Positions 17,197 to 27,373 of a stretch of DNA of 33,959 nt are shown one piece after another. Made by a program: the position numbers and the translations under genes. The DNA comes from Deltaproteobacteria bacterium (GTDB lineage: Bacteria > Myxococcota_A > Polyangia > Haliangiales > Haliangiaceae). The notes under the pieces were generated by a model that saw only the letters and a list, made by a program, of their open reading frames with translations, had not been told where the DNA came from and ran no database searches. Location: contig VBLP01000176.1 in assembly GCA_005887925.1 (NCBI GenBank), positions 50,609-84,567 on the forward strand, written 5' to 3'. Position 1 is the first letter of the stretch, and each line of letters starts with the position of its first letter.

Positions 17197-17622
17197 GTCT
17201 GCGGCTTCTCCCAGAGCTGGGCGGTGGTGCCGGTGCCCACCTTTCCGCAGCCCGGCGTGTACCCGCATCGTGTAAAGCGGACACATCCGGTGATCTACTG
17301 CCACGCCGGTTGCACACCTGATCAACCGAATGGCATTTATCACAGCGCCACTGGCCACTCACCGCCCCCCTGGAATCTTGCACGATCACCGAGGCCACGT
17401 TTTCGCCACCACACACCAATTTTTCGTCGCGATCATATTAATTTTTCGTGGGGCCATACCAGTTTTTCGCCGTTGGGAGACCGATACGAGTTTTGATTCC
17501 CGACGGCGTTTGTCGTCGTCGATGACGCGCCGCCTGTGATGCAGAGTTTCACGGCTGCGGCACGTGGTTTCTGTCAATGCCCCGTGACAGAATGCGACAC
17601 TCAACCAAGGGCGGAGGTCGCC
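17197..17622. other. Intergenic region with phased T-rich motifs
   Basis: About 425 bp between the kinase and the conserved part of the next gene. It has lower GC than its surroundings from about 17390 to 17500, where four TTTTCG elements stand (listed separately). A frame entering at 17536 extends the next gene upstream but has no clear RBS. Confidence 0.45.
17400..17469 (+). promoter_or_regulatory. Four phased TTTT(T)CG elements
   Basis: TTTTCG at 17400, TTTTTCG at 17420, 17442 and 17463; the CG dinucleotides are 21, 22 and 21 bp apart. Three of the four are preceded by A or AG. Spacing of two helical turns puts all copies on one DNA face, as in arrays for an oligomeric regulator or for DNA bending. 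The next gene's likely start is 150 bp downstream. Confidence 0.5.
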
Positions 17623-18120
17623 GTGAATGCCGGGCGGTTCATACAGTGGTACGATCTCTTCACGGTCATCGATGACGGCATGATTCCGCTGGCTCGATAC
17701 GGCGTGATCGAGGACGCGATGCGAGACCAGGCCAAGGAGTTTACCGACGGCATTGCCTGCCTGGTGATCCTGCCGCCGGATACCCGGCCTCCGCCCGACG
17801 AGGTCAAGCGGCGCGTGAAGTCGCTCTTGACCGGCCTGGGACCGTCGCTGTCTTGCCTCGCCTACGTGATCGAAGGTACCGGGTTCAAGGCGATCACGGT
17901 GCGCGCCACACTGGTCGCGATGAAGATCTTCTCCGCCGAGCGCTATCCGATCTACGTCGACATGTCGCTCGAGAATGCGCTGAACAAGGTGCTGCCGCAC
18001 CTGGCCCGCGGCAAGACGATCACCCGGAACATGAACGTGATCGTCGACGTGATCTCCGATGCCCGGAGCGCGTGGCAGCCGCCGCCTGCCCCGCGGGTGT
18101 CCGACCTAGCCCCGAAGTGA
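17623..18120 (+). CDS. SpoIIAA/STAS-like uncharacterised protein
   Basis: Chosen start is GTG 17623 (165 aa) with GGAG about 7 nt upstream; the frame can extend to 17536 but that part is unlike the rest. Pattern: GRFIQWYDLFTVIDDG, a strand/helix series with CLVILPPDTRPPPDEVKRRV, LGPSLSCLAYVIEGTGFKAITVR and IFSAERYPIYVDMSLENAL. This alternating layout, with a short EGxGFKAxxVR segment, resembles small SpoIIAA-like proteins that I recall as common in myxobacterial genomes. Function is not known. Its stop overlaps the 3' end of the convergent gene at 18106 by 15 nt. Confidence 0.62.
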   Translation: MNAGRFIQWYDLFTVIDDGMIPLARYGVIEDAMRDQAKEFTDGIACLVILPPDTRPPPDEVKRRVKSLLTGLGPSLSCLAYVIEGTGFKAITVRATLVAMKIFSAERYPIYVDMSLENALNKVLPHLARGKTITRNMNVIVDVISDARSAWQPPPAPRVSDLAPK

Positions 18121-18825
18121 TCGCGCCGGCATGACCTCGTCGACCAGCGAGCGGTAGATCCCGCTGGTGAAGTAGGCGCCCTCGAGGACCTGGAACCGCT
18201 TGCGGGGCTGCTCGAGGCGCTGCAGGTAGCCCTCACCGTCGCGCACGTGCTCGATGTCGAGCACGCCGTGATGCCCGAAGAAGCTGGTCGCGCGCTCTGC
18301 GTCGGCGATGCCGCTCGCCAGCAGGCCGGCGACGATGTCGTCCGAGATCCGGATCGAGAACCGCTCGAGCACGCCCTTGGCCCCGAGGATCGCGTAGGGA
18401 TGGCGGCGGGCGTCCTCGATGAAGTAGCTGCGATACAGCAGCGCGCTCGGGTGCGGTGGCGCGTCGAGCAGCTCGCGCGCCGCGCCGAGCGCCGCCATGT
18501 CGTTGCGCGCCCAGCGGTGGTGGCCGGCGCCGGAGTCCGTCTCGGTCTCGCCCGCGGCGTAGTCGAGCAATCGCTCGCTCCACCGGCGATCCTCGTCGTC
18601 GCCGTCGCGCAGCGCCAGGCCGGCGGCGCGCAGCGCCGGGACCGTGTACTGCACGTACTCGATCTTGAGCCGGAGCAGCCGCAGGTATGCGTTGCGCAGC
18701 GCATGGCGGTCGACGCCTGCGAAGTCGCGCGAGAACAGCGGGCGCAGCCGCGGGTGCTGGCGCAGCGTGCTGTCCAGCAAGCCGCCTTCGAGCTCGAACA
18801 CGTTCACGAGATATCGTGTATCCAT
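18106..18825 (-). CDS. Haem-oxygenase-like di-iron oxidase family protein
   Basis: Predicted 239 aa from ATG 18825, all-helical. Candidate metal ligands fall in the order expected for haem-oxygenase-like di-iron enzymes (TENA/PqqC-type fold): Glu 57 in LRLKIEYVQY, His 102/103 in GHHRWARND, Glu 154 in GAKGVLERF, and His 185/186, Asp 190, His 193 in FGHHGVLDIEH. HPYAILGAKGV is typical of the iron-containing redox enzyme group. It starts 8 nt after the stop of the acyltransferase gene, so the two form an operon. Members oxidise, decarboxylate or cleave amino-acid or fatty-acid derived substrates (family knowledge); here the substrate may be the product of the acyltransferase (inference). Confidence 0.78.
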   Translation of the reverse strand: MDTRYLVNVFELEGGLLDSTLRQHPRLRPLFSRDFAGVDRHALRNAYLRLLRLKIEYVQYTVPALRAAGLALRDGDDEDRRWSERLLDYAAGETETDSGAGHHRWARNDMAALGAARELLDAPPHPSALLYRSYFIEDARRHPYAILGAKGVLERFSIRISDDIVAGLLASGIADAERATSFFGHHGVLDIEHVRDGEGYLQRLEQPRKRFQVLEGAYFTSGIYRSLVDEVMPARSLRG

Positions 18826-18833
18826 GGGATGAT

Positions 18834-19667
18834 CTACCACTCCATCGTGCGCCGGCGGGCGCGGCATGGCGTGACGCGATACGGTGCGCGCGAATCGCCG
18901 CCGACATCGACGGCGCCCTCGGCATCGCCCGAGGCGAGCGAGCGCAGCAAGTGCTCGACGTGATCGCAGGTCGGCGGCGGCAGCCGATCGGTCCGGCATA
19001 CGATCGCGGTCGCGAGCCGGCCGACGCTCTCGAAGTACGCGATGCCGGTCGATGGGAGCGGCGCATAGCCGTACCTCGCGTACATCGCCACGTGCTCGGG
19101 CAGGCAGCCGCCGACCAGGACCGCGGGGCACGACCGCGCCGCGTGCGCGAGGCCGACCTCCATCAGGCCGCGCGACACGCCGCCGCCGCGATGTGCGGGA
19201 TGCACGATGGTGCGGCTGAGCTCGTGGACCGGAAATCGCCCGGTATTGAACGCCGCGACCTGCCGCACGATGTCGTCCGACGCGAGCGACGGCAGCGCAC
19301 CGCGCCGCGGCCGCAGCGCCTGATCGGCGAGATCGGGATCGCCGAGGCCGGCGACGATGCCTCGGACCAGGCACTCGTACTCGGTCTGCGGCTCGGCCAC
19401 GACCAGACGCAGCGTGCCGATCATCGCGTCCGACACCGGATCGAATGCCCCGAAGGGAATCGATGACGTATCGAATTCATCGATCTCGAGTTGAGACGAA
19501 TTGGTACATTGCAGATAACCGAGCGCCCCGTATACCTCGTGTCGAAGACGATAGGACTCGATCAGCTCTGATTCTGTACAAAGAACTCTGACCTCGCAGA
19601 CAACTCGTCCGGCGACATTTGCGGCGCCGGATCGACCAGGCTCGACGGAGCTTGCACGGTACGACAT
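18834..19667 (-). CDS. GNAT-fold N-acyl amino acid synthase / LuxI-FeeM-like acyltransferase
   Basis: Predicted 277 aa from ATG 19667, which has AAGGGGG 6 nt upstream; an in-frame ATG at 19688 lacks this. Features: VRVLCTESELIESYRLRHEVY (the typical autoinducer-synthase opening with R-x-x-V-Y), LEIDEFDTSSIPFGAFD, MIGTLRLVV, then ELSRTIVHPAHRGGGVSRGLM (acyl/CoA-site region) and CLPEHVAMYARYGYAPL. This is the plan of FeeM-like N-acyl amino acid synthases and LuxI relatives, which join an acyl-ACP to an amino acid. It leads a two-gene operon with the di-iron protein. A 580-bp AT-richer region lies upstream, shared with the divergent peptidase gene. Confidence 0.75.
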   Translation of the reverse strand: MSYRASSVEPGRSGAANVAGRVVCEVRVLCTESELIESYRLRHEVYGALGYLQCTNSSQLEIDEFDTSSIPFGAFDPVSDAMIGTLRLVVAEPQTEYECLVRGIVAGLGDPDLADQALRPRRGALPSLASDDIVRQVAAFNTGRFPVHELSRTIVHPAHRGGGVSRGLMEVGLAHAARSCPAVLVGGCLPEHVAMYARYGYAPLPSTGIAYFESVGRLATAIVCRTDRLPPPTCDHVEHLLRSLASGDAEGAVDVGGDSRAPYRVTPCRARRRTMEW

Positions 19668-20254
19668 CACTACCCCCTTTGCCGTCATGAATGGTGGAAT
19701 GTGTACTTGGTGTTACCGGCAGATCGCCAGTTAAATCCACCACCCCACGATCTGTGCAGTTATCGAGTGTGCGTGTCGTACAGCCGCGCTTTACAAAACA
19801 CCGCTGCTTATTCTTGATTATACGACCAAATACATATCTGGCGAATGAGCTCACTCGTCCATCACGGCTGCCGCTACCCATGCCGTCGGAATTTCGAGCG
19901 GCGGCGATCAATATAAACGCATCATTAACCATATCGCGATCATCGATACCCCGGAGTTATCCGTTATATCGAGTCATGAATCGATATCGATCGAACATCA
20001 GATACCCATGCGATACCCGAGAAGATCGCTGACTCCGCAAGTCGCTGTATCGACGATGCAGCGAAGGTATCCGTGCGCTACCCGAGCTGATCACGTCGCG
20101 CACACCGCCGGCTCGCTCGCCGCGGCCTGCCGGCCGCCCGGCCGGGCGGTGGCGCTCGCCGGCCGAGGCGGCGTAGACGACGCGGCGTGTCGGGAGTCCG
20201 GCGCTCCCGGTGCCACAATCTGCCGGCCGGTCGACGGCGGTGATATAGCGAGGC
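19668..20254. promoter_or_regulatory. Divergent promoter region, AT-richer, with palindromes
   Basis: 587 bp between the acyltransferase (minus) and peptidase (plus) starts; no gene supported. It holds a perfect 12-bp palindrome ATCGATATCGAT (19980-19991), ATCGCGAT (19933-19940), and an imperfect 29-bp direct repeat (20001-20029 and 20066-20094, about 22 matches). GC content is clearly lower than in flanking genes until about 20095. Specific promoters cannot be assigned by eye. Confidence 0.45.
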
Positions 20255-22708
20255 ATGCGCAAACCGCTCGTCACGATCGCGATCCTGGTGGGCTCGGTTC
20301 CGTCGTACGCCGACGAGGTGACGTACCAGCGGCCGCCCAAGGCCGTCGCCAGCTTCGTCGACGCGGCGCCGATCCCCCGGCCTCATCCCGGCCCCGACCG
20401 CAGCCAGCTCGTGCTCGAGAGCCCGGTGATGTTCCCGCCGATCGCCGAGGTCGCCGAGGTCGAGCTCCGGCTCGCCGGTCTGCGGATCAACCCGAAGAAT
20501 CGAGCGGCCGCGCGCCGCGTGTTCTCGCAGCGGCTCGAGCTGCTCGACGCCAGGGCGGCCGCCGCGGCGCCCCGCCCGATCCGCGGGATCCCCGACGGCG
20601 CCCGGATCGGCGACATCGAGTGGTCGCCCGACGGCAAGTCGATCGCGTTCACCGTGACCGAGGCCGACGCGATCCGGCTGTGGCTCGCCGATGTCCACGA
20701 CGCGGCCGCGCATGCGATCGCGACGCCGCCGCTGTCGGGCGTGCACGGCGCGCCGTGCGACTGGCTGCCCGACTCGCGCACGCTGGTGTGCCGCCTGGTG
20801 CCGCGCGACGTCAAGCCGGTCCCGGCTGCGCCGTCGGTGCCGACCGGGCCCATCGTGCAGGAGAACCTGGGCACCCGGAAGCCGGCGCACACCAACCCCG
20901 ATCTGCTGGCGAGCCCGACCGACGAGCGCCTGTTCGATCACTACATGGCGTCGCAGATCGCGCTGGTGACGGTCGACGGCAAGGTCTCGCCGATCGGCGC
21001 GGCCGCGCTGTACACCCGCACCACGCCGTCGCCCGACGGCAAGCTGCTGCTGGTCGAGGCCGTGCACCGGCCGTACTCCTACCGGGTCGAGATCCGGCAG
21101 TTCCCGACCCGGACCGAGGTGTGGGCGCTCGACGGCAAGTCGGTCGCCACGCTCGCCGATCTCAAGCTCGCCGAGGACGTCCCGACGGTGTTCGACGCCG
21201 TGCGCACCGGGCGACGCGCGATCCAGTGGCGGGCCGACGCGCCGGCGACCGCGTGCTGGGTCGAGGCCCAGGACGGCGGCGATCCCAGAAAGCCCGCAGC
21301 GGTGCGCGATCGCGTCGACTGCGCCGCCGAGCCGTTCACCCGCCCGGTGCACCTGGTCGAGCTCGCCGACCGCTTCCGCGGCATCGAGTGGGGCAACGGC
21401 AAGCTCGCGCTGGTCAGCGACGGGCGCCGCAAGGATCGCCGGATCCGCACCTCGATCGTCAGCCCCGACGATACCGCCGCCCGGCCGCGCGTGCTGTGGG
21501 ACCGCTCGTCGGAGGACCGCTACGGCGATCCGGGCACCCCGGTGATGCGCCGCGCGCCGAGCGGCCACGCGGTGCTCCAGGTCACCGGCAAGGGCCAGCT
21601 GCTGCTCACCGGCGCCGGCGCCTCCGATCAGGGCGATCGGCCGTTCCTCGACCGGCTCGATCTCGCGACCGGCAAGTCCGAGCGGATCTGGCGATCCGAC
21701 GGCGAGAAGTACGCCAGCGTCGAGGCAGTCGTCGATCAGGACGGCCAGGAGGTGATCCTGTCGCGCGAATCGCCGACCGATCCGCCGCAGCTCTACGCGA
21801 CGTCGTTCGCCGGCAAGACCGAGCGCCAGCTGACCCGGTTCCCGCATCCGGTGCCCGAGCTCGCCAAGGTCAAGAAGCAGCTCATCAAGTGGAAGCGCAA
21901 GGACGGACTCGAGCTGTCCGGCATGCTGTACCTGCCGCCCGGATTCCGGCCCAAGCAGGACCGGCCGCTGCCGGTGCTGGTCTGGGTCTATCCCCGCGAG
22001 TTCAAGACCGCGAGCGCCGCGACCCAGGTCACATCGTCGCCCTATCGCTTCGTCGCCCCGTCGTGGAGCGGCCCGCTGTTCGCGCTGACCCAGGGTTACG
22101 CGGTCGTCGACAACCCGGCGTTCGTGATCGTCGGCGAGGGCAAGACCGAGCCCAACGACAGCTACGTCGAGCAGCTCACCGACGACGCCGCGTCGATGAT
22201 CGACGCCGTGGTCGGCCGCGGCGTCGGTGACCGCGAGCGCTTCGCGGTCGGCGGCCACTCCTACGGCGCGTTCACCACCGCGAACCTGCTCGCCCACACC
22301 CAGCTGTTCCGCGCCGGCATCGCCGAGTCGGGCGCCTACAACCGCACGCTGACGCCGTTCGGCTTCCAGTCCGAGGAGCGGACCTACTGGGAGGCCGCCA
22401 CCGTCTACGACCAGATGTCGCCGTTCCGGTTCGCCGACAAGCTCGACGAGCCGATCCTCCTGCTCCACGGCGCCGCCGACAACAACGATGGCACGTTCCC
22501 GATCCAGAGCGACCGCCTGTTCGCCGCGCTGCAGGGGCTCGGCGGCCACGTCCGCTACGTCTCGCTGCCTGCGGAGGCGCACGGCTACCGCGCCCGCGAG
22601 ACCGCGCTCCACGTGCTGTGGGAGCGCGTGCGCTGGCTCGATACCTACGTCAAGAACGCCAAGCCGCGCCCGGCGACCAAGCTGGCCGCCGACGGCGCGC
22701 ATCGCTGA
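20255..22708 (+). CDS. S9-family prolyl-oligopeptidase-like serine peptidase (secreted)
   Basis: Predicted 817 aa. A signal peptide covers about 1-19, with a cleavage-like SYA/DE. Residues 60-530 form a beta-propeller region ([36 protein letters not shown]). The C-terminal alpha/beta-hydrolase domain (about 545-800) has the nucleophile elbow GGHSYGAF with Ser 669, [10 protein letters not shown] with Asp 742 and AEAHGY with His 776, a full catalytic triad. GGHSYGAF and the long propeller suit the glutamyl-endopeptidase-like (S9D) branch. It probably acts on peptides in the periplasm or outside. An AGG lies close before the ATG; the chosen start gives the complete signal peptide. Confidence 0.9.
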   Translation: MRKPLVTIAILVGSVPSYADEVTYQRPPKAVASFVDAAPIPRPHPGPDRSQLVLESPVMFPPIAEVAEVELRLAGLRINPKNRAAARRVFSQRLELLDARAAAAAPRPIRGIPDGARIGDIEWSPDGKSIAFTVTEADAIRLWLADVHDAAAHAIATPPLSGVHGAPCDWLPDSRTLVCRLVPRDVKPVPAAPSVPTGPIVQENLGTRKPAHTNPDLLASPTDERLFDHYMASQIALVTVDGKVSPIGAAALYTRTTPSPDGKLLLVEAVHRPYSYRVEIRQFPTRTEVWALDGKSVATLADLKLAEDVPTVFDAVRTGRRAIQWRADAPATACWVEAQDGGDPRKPAAVRDRVDCAAEPFTRPVHLVELADRFRGIEWGNGKLALVSDGRRKDRRIRTSIVSPDDTAARPRVLWDRSSEDRYGDPGTPVMRRAPSGHAVLQVTGKGQLLLTGAGASDQGDRPFLDRLDLATGKSERIWRSDGEKYASVEAVVDQDGQEVILSRESPTDPPQLYATSFAGKTERQLTRFPHPVPELAKVKKQLIKWKRKDGLELSGMLYLPPGFRPKQDRPLPVLVWVYPREFKTASAATQVTSSPYRFVAPSWSGPLFALTQGYAVVDNPAFVIVGEGKTEPNDSYVEQLTDDAASMIDAVVGRGVGDRERFAVGGHSYGAFTTANLLAHTQLFRAGIAESGAYNRTLTPFGFQSEERTYWEAATVYDQMSPFRFADKLDEPILLLHGAADNNDGTFPIQSDRLFAALQGLGGHVRYVSLPAEAHGYRARETALHVLWERVRWLDTYVKNAKPRPATKLAADGAHR

Positions 22709-22768
22709 GCGCGGCCCGGCCGGCCCGCGCGACCCACCCGGCCGCCGGATGCGGTAGGGTAGCTCGTC

Positions 22769-24175
<1,407 letters not shown>

Positions 24176-24177
24176 CC

Positions 24178-25539
24178 GTGCTCCCTCCCGCCCCGGTGTT
24201 GCGGACGGTCCTCGTCGGGCCTTTCGCGCTCGCGCTCGCCGTGCCGACCGCCGCGCGCGGCCACCCCGCCGGCGATGTCGCCAGCGCCGCATCGCCGGGC
24301 ATCGCCGAGCACGTCCTGGTCTCGGCCAGCTACGAGTACGACATCGACAGCGCGCAGATCGCGCGCGAGCACGTCGGCCCCGACGCCGATCCGCTCGCGC
24401 CGCTACCCCACCCCCGCGAGCTCGAGTTTCACCAGACCCGCCAGCTGGTCACGCCCGCGGTCGAGCTCGGCATCTACCGCGACGTCTGGGTGTCGTTCGC
24501 GGTGCCGGTCGTGCTCGCCCAGTCCGGCGAGCTCGACGTCGCCGCCGGCGTCGATCGCACCTCCGCCTCGACGTTCACCGACGGCATCCTGCCCGCCGGC
24601 GGGTTCGACGCGCAGCGCCCGAGCACCCCGCCCGGCGGCAACGTCGCGTTTCGCGGCGTCAACCGAGCCGGCGTCCCCGAGCTGCGCGGCGGCATCGGGT
24701 TCGCGCCGATGGGCCAGGCCCGCGACGACACCAAGCCGACCTGGAAGCTCGGCGCCGAGCTGCGCTTCGCGATCGGCCGCGTGATGCGGTTCGACGCCGT
24801 CGATCCCGGCGTGGCGACCGGCGTGTCGACCGGCGTGCACGAGCTCCGGCTGTGGACCTCGGTCGACCGCCGCTACCACTACTTCGAGGGCTGGTTCGAC
24901 GCGTTCTACCAGCGGCCGATCTACACCCGCGGCACGGCGCTGTTCCACGACCCGGGCTTCGGCGCGACCAACACCGATCCGAGCCAGACCGCGGGCGTCT
25001 CGTTCGGCCTCGAGGCCTACGTCGTCGACGACGCCGCGTCCGGCAACCGGCTCAGCGTCGAGCTCGGCAGCCGGATCACCTCGCACTTCGAGGGCCGCGG
25101 TTACACCGAGCTGTGGGAGGTGTTCGCGTTCGCCGGCGACCGCCGCACCGCCGGGCCGCTCGTGCTCGACGCCGACCCGACCGAGCCCGGCGTGCAAGCG
25201 CTCAGCCACCCCGGTGTGTCGAACATCGAGAACTACCTCGAGACCGCGGCCCACCTCGCGCTGCGCGCCCGGTTCGGCGCGCATGTCTCGCTCGCCGCGT
25301 TCGGCGAGGCGCAGTGGAAGACCGACCACGTGATCAGCTTCGCCCAGGCCGGCGTCGATCTACCGACGTGCCCGAGCGGAGCGCCGCGCTGCGAGACCGA
25401 CGACAACAACCAGGTCAATCCGGGGACGCAGGAGGTCAACCCGCTACACGCCCGCCGGATCGACCTCGTCGGCCATCGCTACCGCGCCGAGGCCAGCCGG
25501 GGCTACGTGTTCGGCGTCGAGGCCCACCTGGCGTTCTAG
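24178..25539 (+). CDS. Predicted outer-membrane beta-barrel protein
   Basis: Predicted 453 aa, GTG start. An N-terminal hydrophobic signal segment ([21 protein letters not shown]) precedes a mature protein rich in amphipathic strand pairs: [83 protein letters not shown]. It ends in VEAHLAF, with the terminal Phe typical of barrels recognised by the BAM machine. I do not recognise a specific family; transporter or structural porin-like roles are both possible. It is translationally linked to the sigma54 regulator (2-nt gap). Confidence 0.75.
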   Translation: MLPPAPVLRTVLVGPFALALAVPTAARGHPAGDVASAASPGIAEHVLVSASYEYDIDSAQIAREHVGPDADPLAPLPHPRELEFHQTRQLVTPAVELGIYRDVWVSFAVPVVLAQSGELDVAAGVDRTSASTFTDGILPAGGFDAQRPSTPPGGNVAFRGVNRAGVPELRGGIGFAPMGQARDDTKPTWKLGAELRFAIGRVMRFDAVDPGVATGVSTGVHELRLWTSVDRRYHYFEGWFDAFYQRPIYTRGTALFHDPGFGATNTDPSQTAGVSFGLEAYVVDDAASGNRLSVELGSRITSHFEGRGYTELWEVFAFAGDRRTAGPLVLDADPTEPGVQALSHPGVSNIENYLETAAHLALRARFGAHVSLAAFGEAQWKTDHVISFAQAGVDLPTCPSGAPRCETDDNNQVNPGTQEVNPLHARRIDLVGHRYRAEASRGYVFGVEAHLAF

Positions 25540-25900
25540 TCCCATGTGAAATTTCGGGACAGCGGCGGGCAGCTCCGGTCGGACCGTGCCCGAACCCGCC
25601 ATCTTCCTGATCAGGGACGGGATTCCGCAAAATGACCGCGACTCCTGGAAAGGAATGACAAATGTCACTTTCCGTTGTCACTAGAAAGTGTTCCCTAACC
25701 GAGCCGCATACTCTATCGTCAAATTGCTGAGCGCGGCCGCACACCTCGTCGGGGCTTGCGGCCCCGCCCACGTGGTGTTGTCTCCGAGAATCCGGATTGG
25801 AGGAGCGGTTGAATAGACGCAAGTCCTGCGCCGGCGTCGAGCCGGTCTGCTGTGCACGTTCGGCGACCTGGAGTCGGGCAAATGACCACCTAGGAACCGA
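25540..25900. other. Intergenic region upstream of the kinase
   Basis: 361 bp, no gene supported. It carries a clear dyad near 25652-25673 (listed) and a second, overlapping inverted repeat CACTTTC (25666) / GAAAGTG (25684), plus a repeated TGTCAC (25663 and 25676). This cluster is the probable control region of the kinase gene. Confidence 0.45.
25652..25673. promoter_or_regulatory. Palindromic operator candidate
   Basis: Core TGACA-AA-TGTCA (25656-25667) extended by GGAA on the left and TTCC on the right, offset by two bases. Near-perfect two-fold symmetry over 22 bp is typical of a dimeric repressor or activator site. It lies about 230 bp before the kinase start. Confidence 0.5.
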
Positions 25901-27373
25901 ATGACCATCGTCAACGCCTCCGCGGCCATGTCCCTCGTCAGCTCCGACTGGAGCCCGCCGGATCAATTCGACGAGTTCCGCATCGTACGCTCGCTCGGCT
26001 TCGGCGCGATGGGCCAGGTCTACCTGGCCCACGACGCGCTGCTCGATCGCCCGGTCGCGGTGAAGTTCGTGAACGCCACCGACCCGTCCGCGCGCGCGCG
26101 GATCCTCGAGGAGGCACGGGCGATCGCGCGGCTGCACCACCCCAACGTCGTCGCGATCTATCGCGTCGCGGAGGTCGACGGACATCCCTACCTGGTATCC
26201 GAGTACGTCCAGGGTCGCTCGCTGTTCGAGGTCGAGCGCCCGATGCCGTGGCGCGACGCCCTCGGGATCGCGATCGATCTCGCGCGCGGGCTCGCCGCGG
26301 CGCACCGGCGCGGCGTGCTCCACCGCGACGTCAAGCCGGCGAACGCCATCCTCACCGACGAGGGCCGCGCCAAGCTGCTCGATTTCGGCCTCGCCGTGAT
26401 CACCGACGGCAGTCCAGCCGACCCCGCCGCGATCACGCAGTCACCGGAGCGCCCCGGCGATAGCGGCCGGAGCAGGCGGCTCGGCGTCGCGGGCCGGGCC
26501 ACCCTGATCAACGACCCGACCCGGCCCCTGCACGGCCTCGCGCCGATCTCGGAGGTCGTCGATGAGCCAGGTCTGGTGCCGCAGCTGGTCGGCACGCCGA
26601 TGTACATGGCGCCCGAGGTCTGGCGCGGCGAGCCCGCGAGCCGGCGCTCCGATCTGTACTCGCTCGGCGTCGTGCTCTACGAGCTCCTCGCCGGCGCCGC
26701 ACCGCACCGCGACGTCGCGCTCGCCGATCTGGCCGACGCCGTTCAGCTGCGCGACATCCCGTGCCTCGGCGACGTCGTGCCCGGGGTCGAACCGGCGCTC
26801 GCGGCGATCGTCGACCGCCTGGTCCAGCGCGATCCCCGGGCTCGCTTCCCGTCGGCCGATGCGCTGCTGGTCGAGCTCGAGGAGTGCGGCGCCCCGCCAT
26901 CGCTCGCCGGTCACCCCGACGACAATCCGTACCGCGGCCTCGCCACGTTCGAATCGGCGCACGCCTCGCTGTTCTTCGGCCGCCGCAGCGACACCCGCGA
27001 GCTGATCGATCGCGTCAGGACCGAGGCATTCGTCGTGGTCGGCGGCGACTCGGGCACCGGCAAGTCCTCGCTGTGCCGGGCCGGCGTCCTGCCGTGGCTG
27101 GTCGACAACGACGGCTGGTCGCGGGTCGACGTGGTCCCCGGCCGCCATCCCGTGCGCTCGCTCGCCGCCGCGCTCGCGCCGTGGCTCGACACCGACCGCC
27201 CGCGAGCCCGAGGACGGGCGCGGATCGCAGCGCCGCCTGCTGGTGTTCGTCGATCAGCTCGAGGAGCTGCTGACGCTGTCGGATCCCGACGAGGCGCGCA
27301 ACGTAGCGGTCGCGCTCGCCGCGCTCGCGGTGCGCTCGCCCTCGGTGCGCGTGCTGACCACGGCGCGGTCTGA
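25901..27373 (+). CDS. Ser/Thr protein kinase with start of STAND ATPase domain (fragment 1 of split gene)
   Basis: Valid to about residue 432 (27196). PKN2-type kinase: glycine loop GFGAMGQVYLAHD (33-45), Lys 55 in AVKF, HRDVKPAN (141-148), DFG (161-163), GTPMYMAPE (231-239), DLYSLGV. A long insert (about 168-225) sits in the activation segment. Then NPYRGLATFESAHASLFFGR (342-361), the standard entry to a STAND ATPase, and Walker A GGDSGTGKSS (381-390). After PWLDTD the frame degenerates into arginine-rich noise, while another frame carries on with Walker B. Relatives have about 15-25 more residues at that point, so an out-of-frame deletion near 27197 is likely. Residues after 432 are not real protein in the intact gene. 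Confidence 0.8.
   Translation: MTIVNASAAMSLVSSDWSPPDQFDEFRIVRSLGFGAMGQVYLAHDALLDRPVAVKFVNATDPSARARILEEARAIARLHHPNVVAIYRVAEVDGHPYLVSEYVQGRSLFEVERPMPWRDALGIAIDLARGLAAAHRRGVLHRDVKPANAILTDEGRAKLLDFGLAVITDGSPADPAAITQSPERPGDSGRSRRLGVAGRATLINDPTRPLHGLAPISEVVDEPGLVPQLVGTPMYMAPEVWRGEPASRRSDLYSLGVVLYELLAGAAPHRDVALADLADAVQLRDIPCLGDVVPGVEPALAAIVDRLVQRDPRARFPSADALLVELEECGAPPSLAGHPDDNPYRGLATFESAHASLFFGRRSDTRELIDRVRTEAFVVVGGDSGTGKSSLCRAGVLPWLVDNDGWSRVDVVPGRHPVRSLAAALAPWLDTDRPRARGRARIAAPPAGVRRSARGAADAVGSRRGAQRSGRARRARGALALGARADHGAV

Noticed and set aside
17197-17225. Terminator after the histidine kinase (CCCAG/CTGGG)
   Set aside because: The stem is only 5 bp and no T-run follows.
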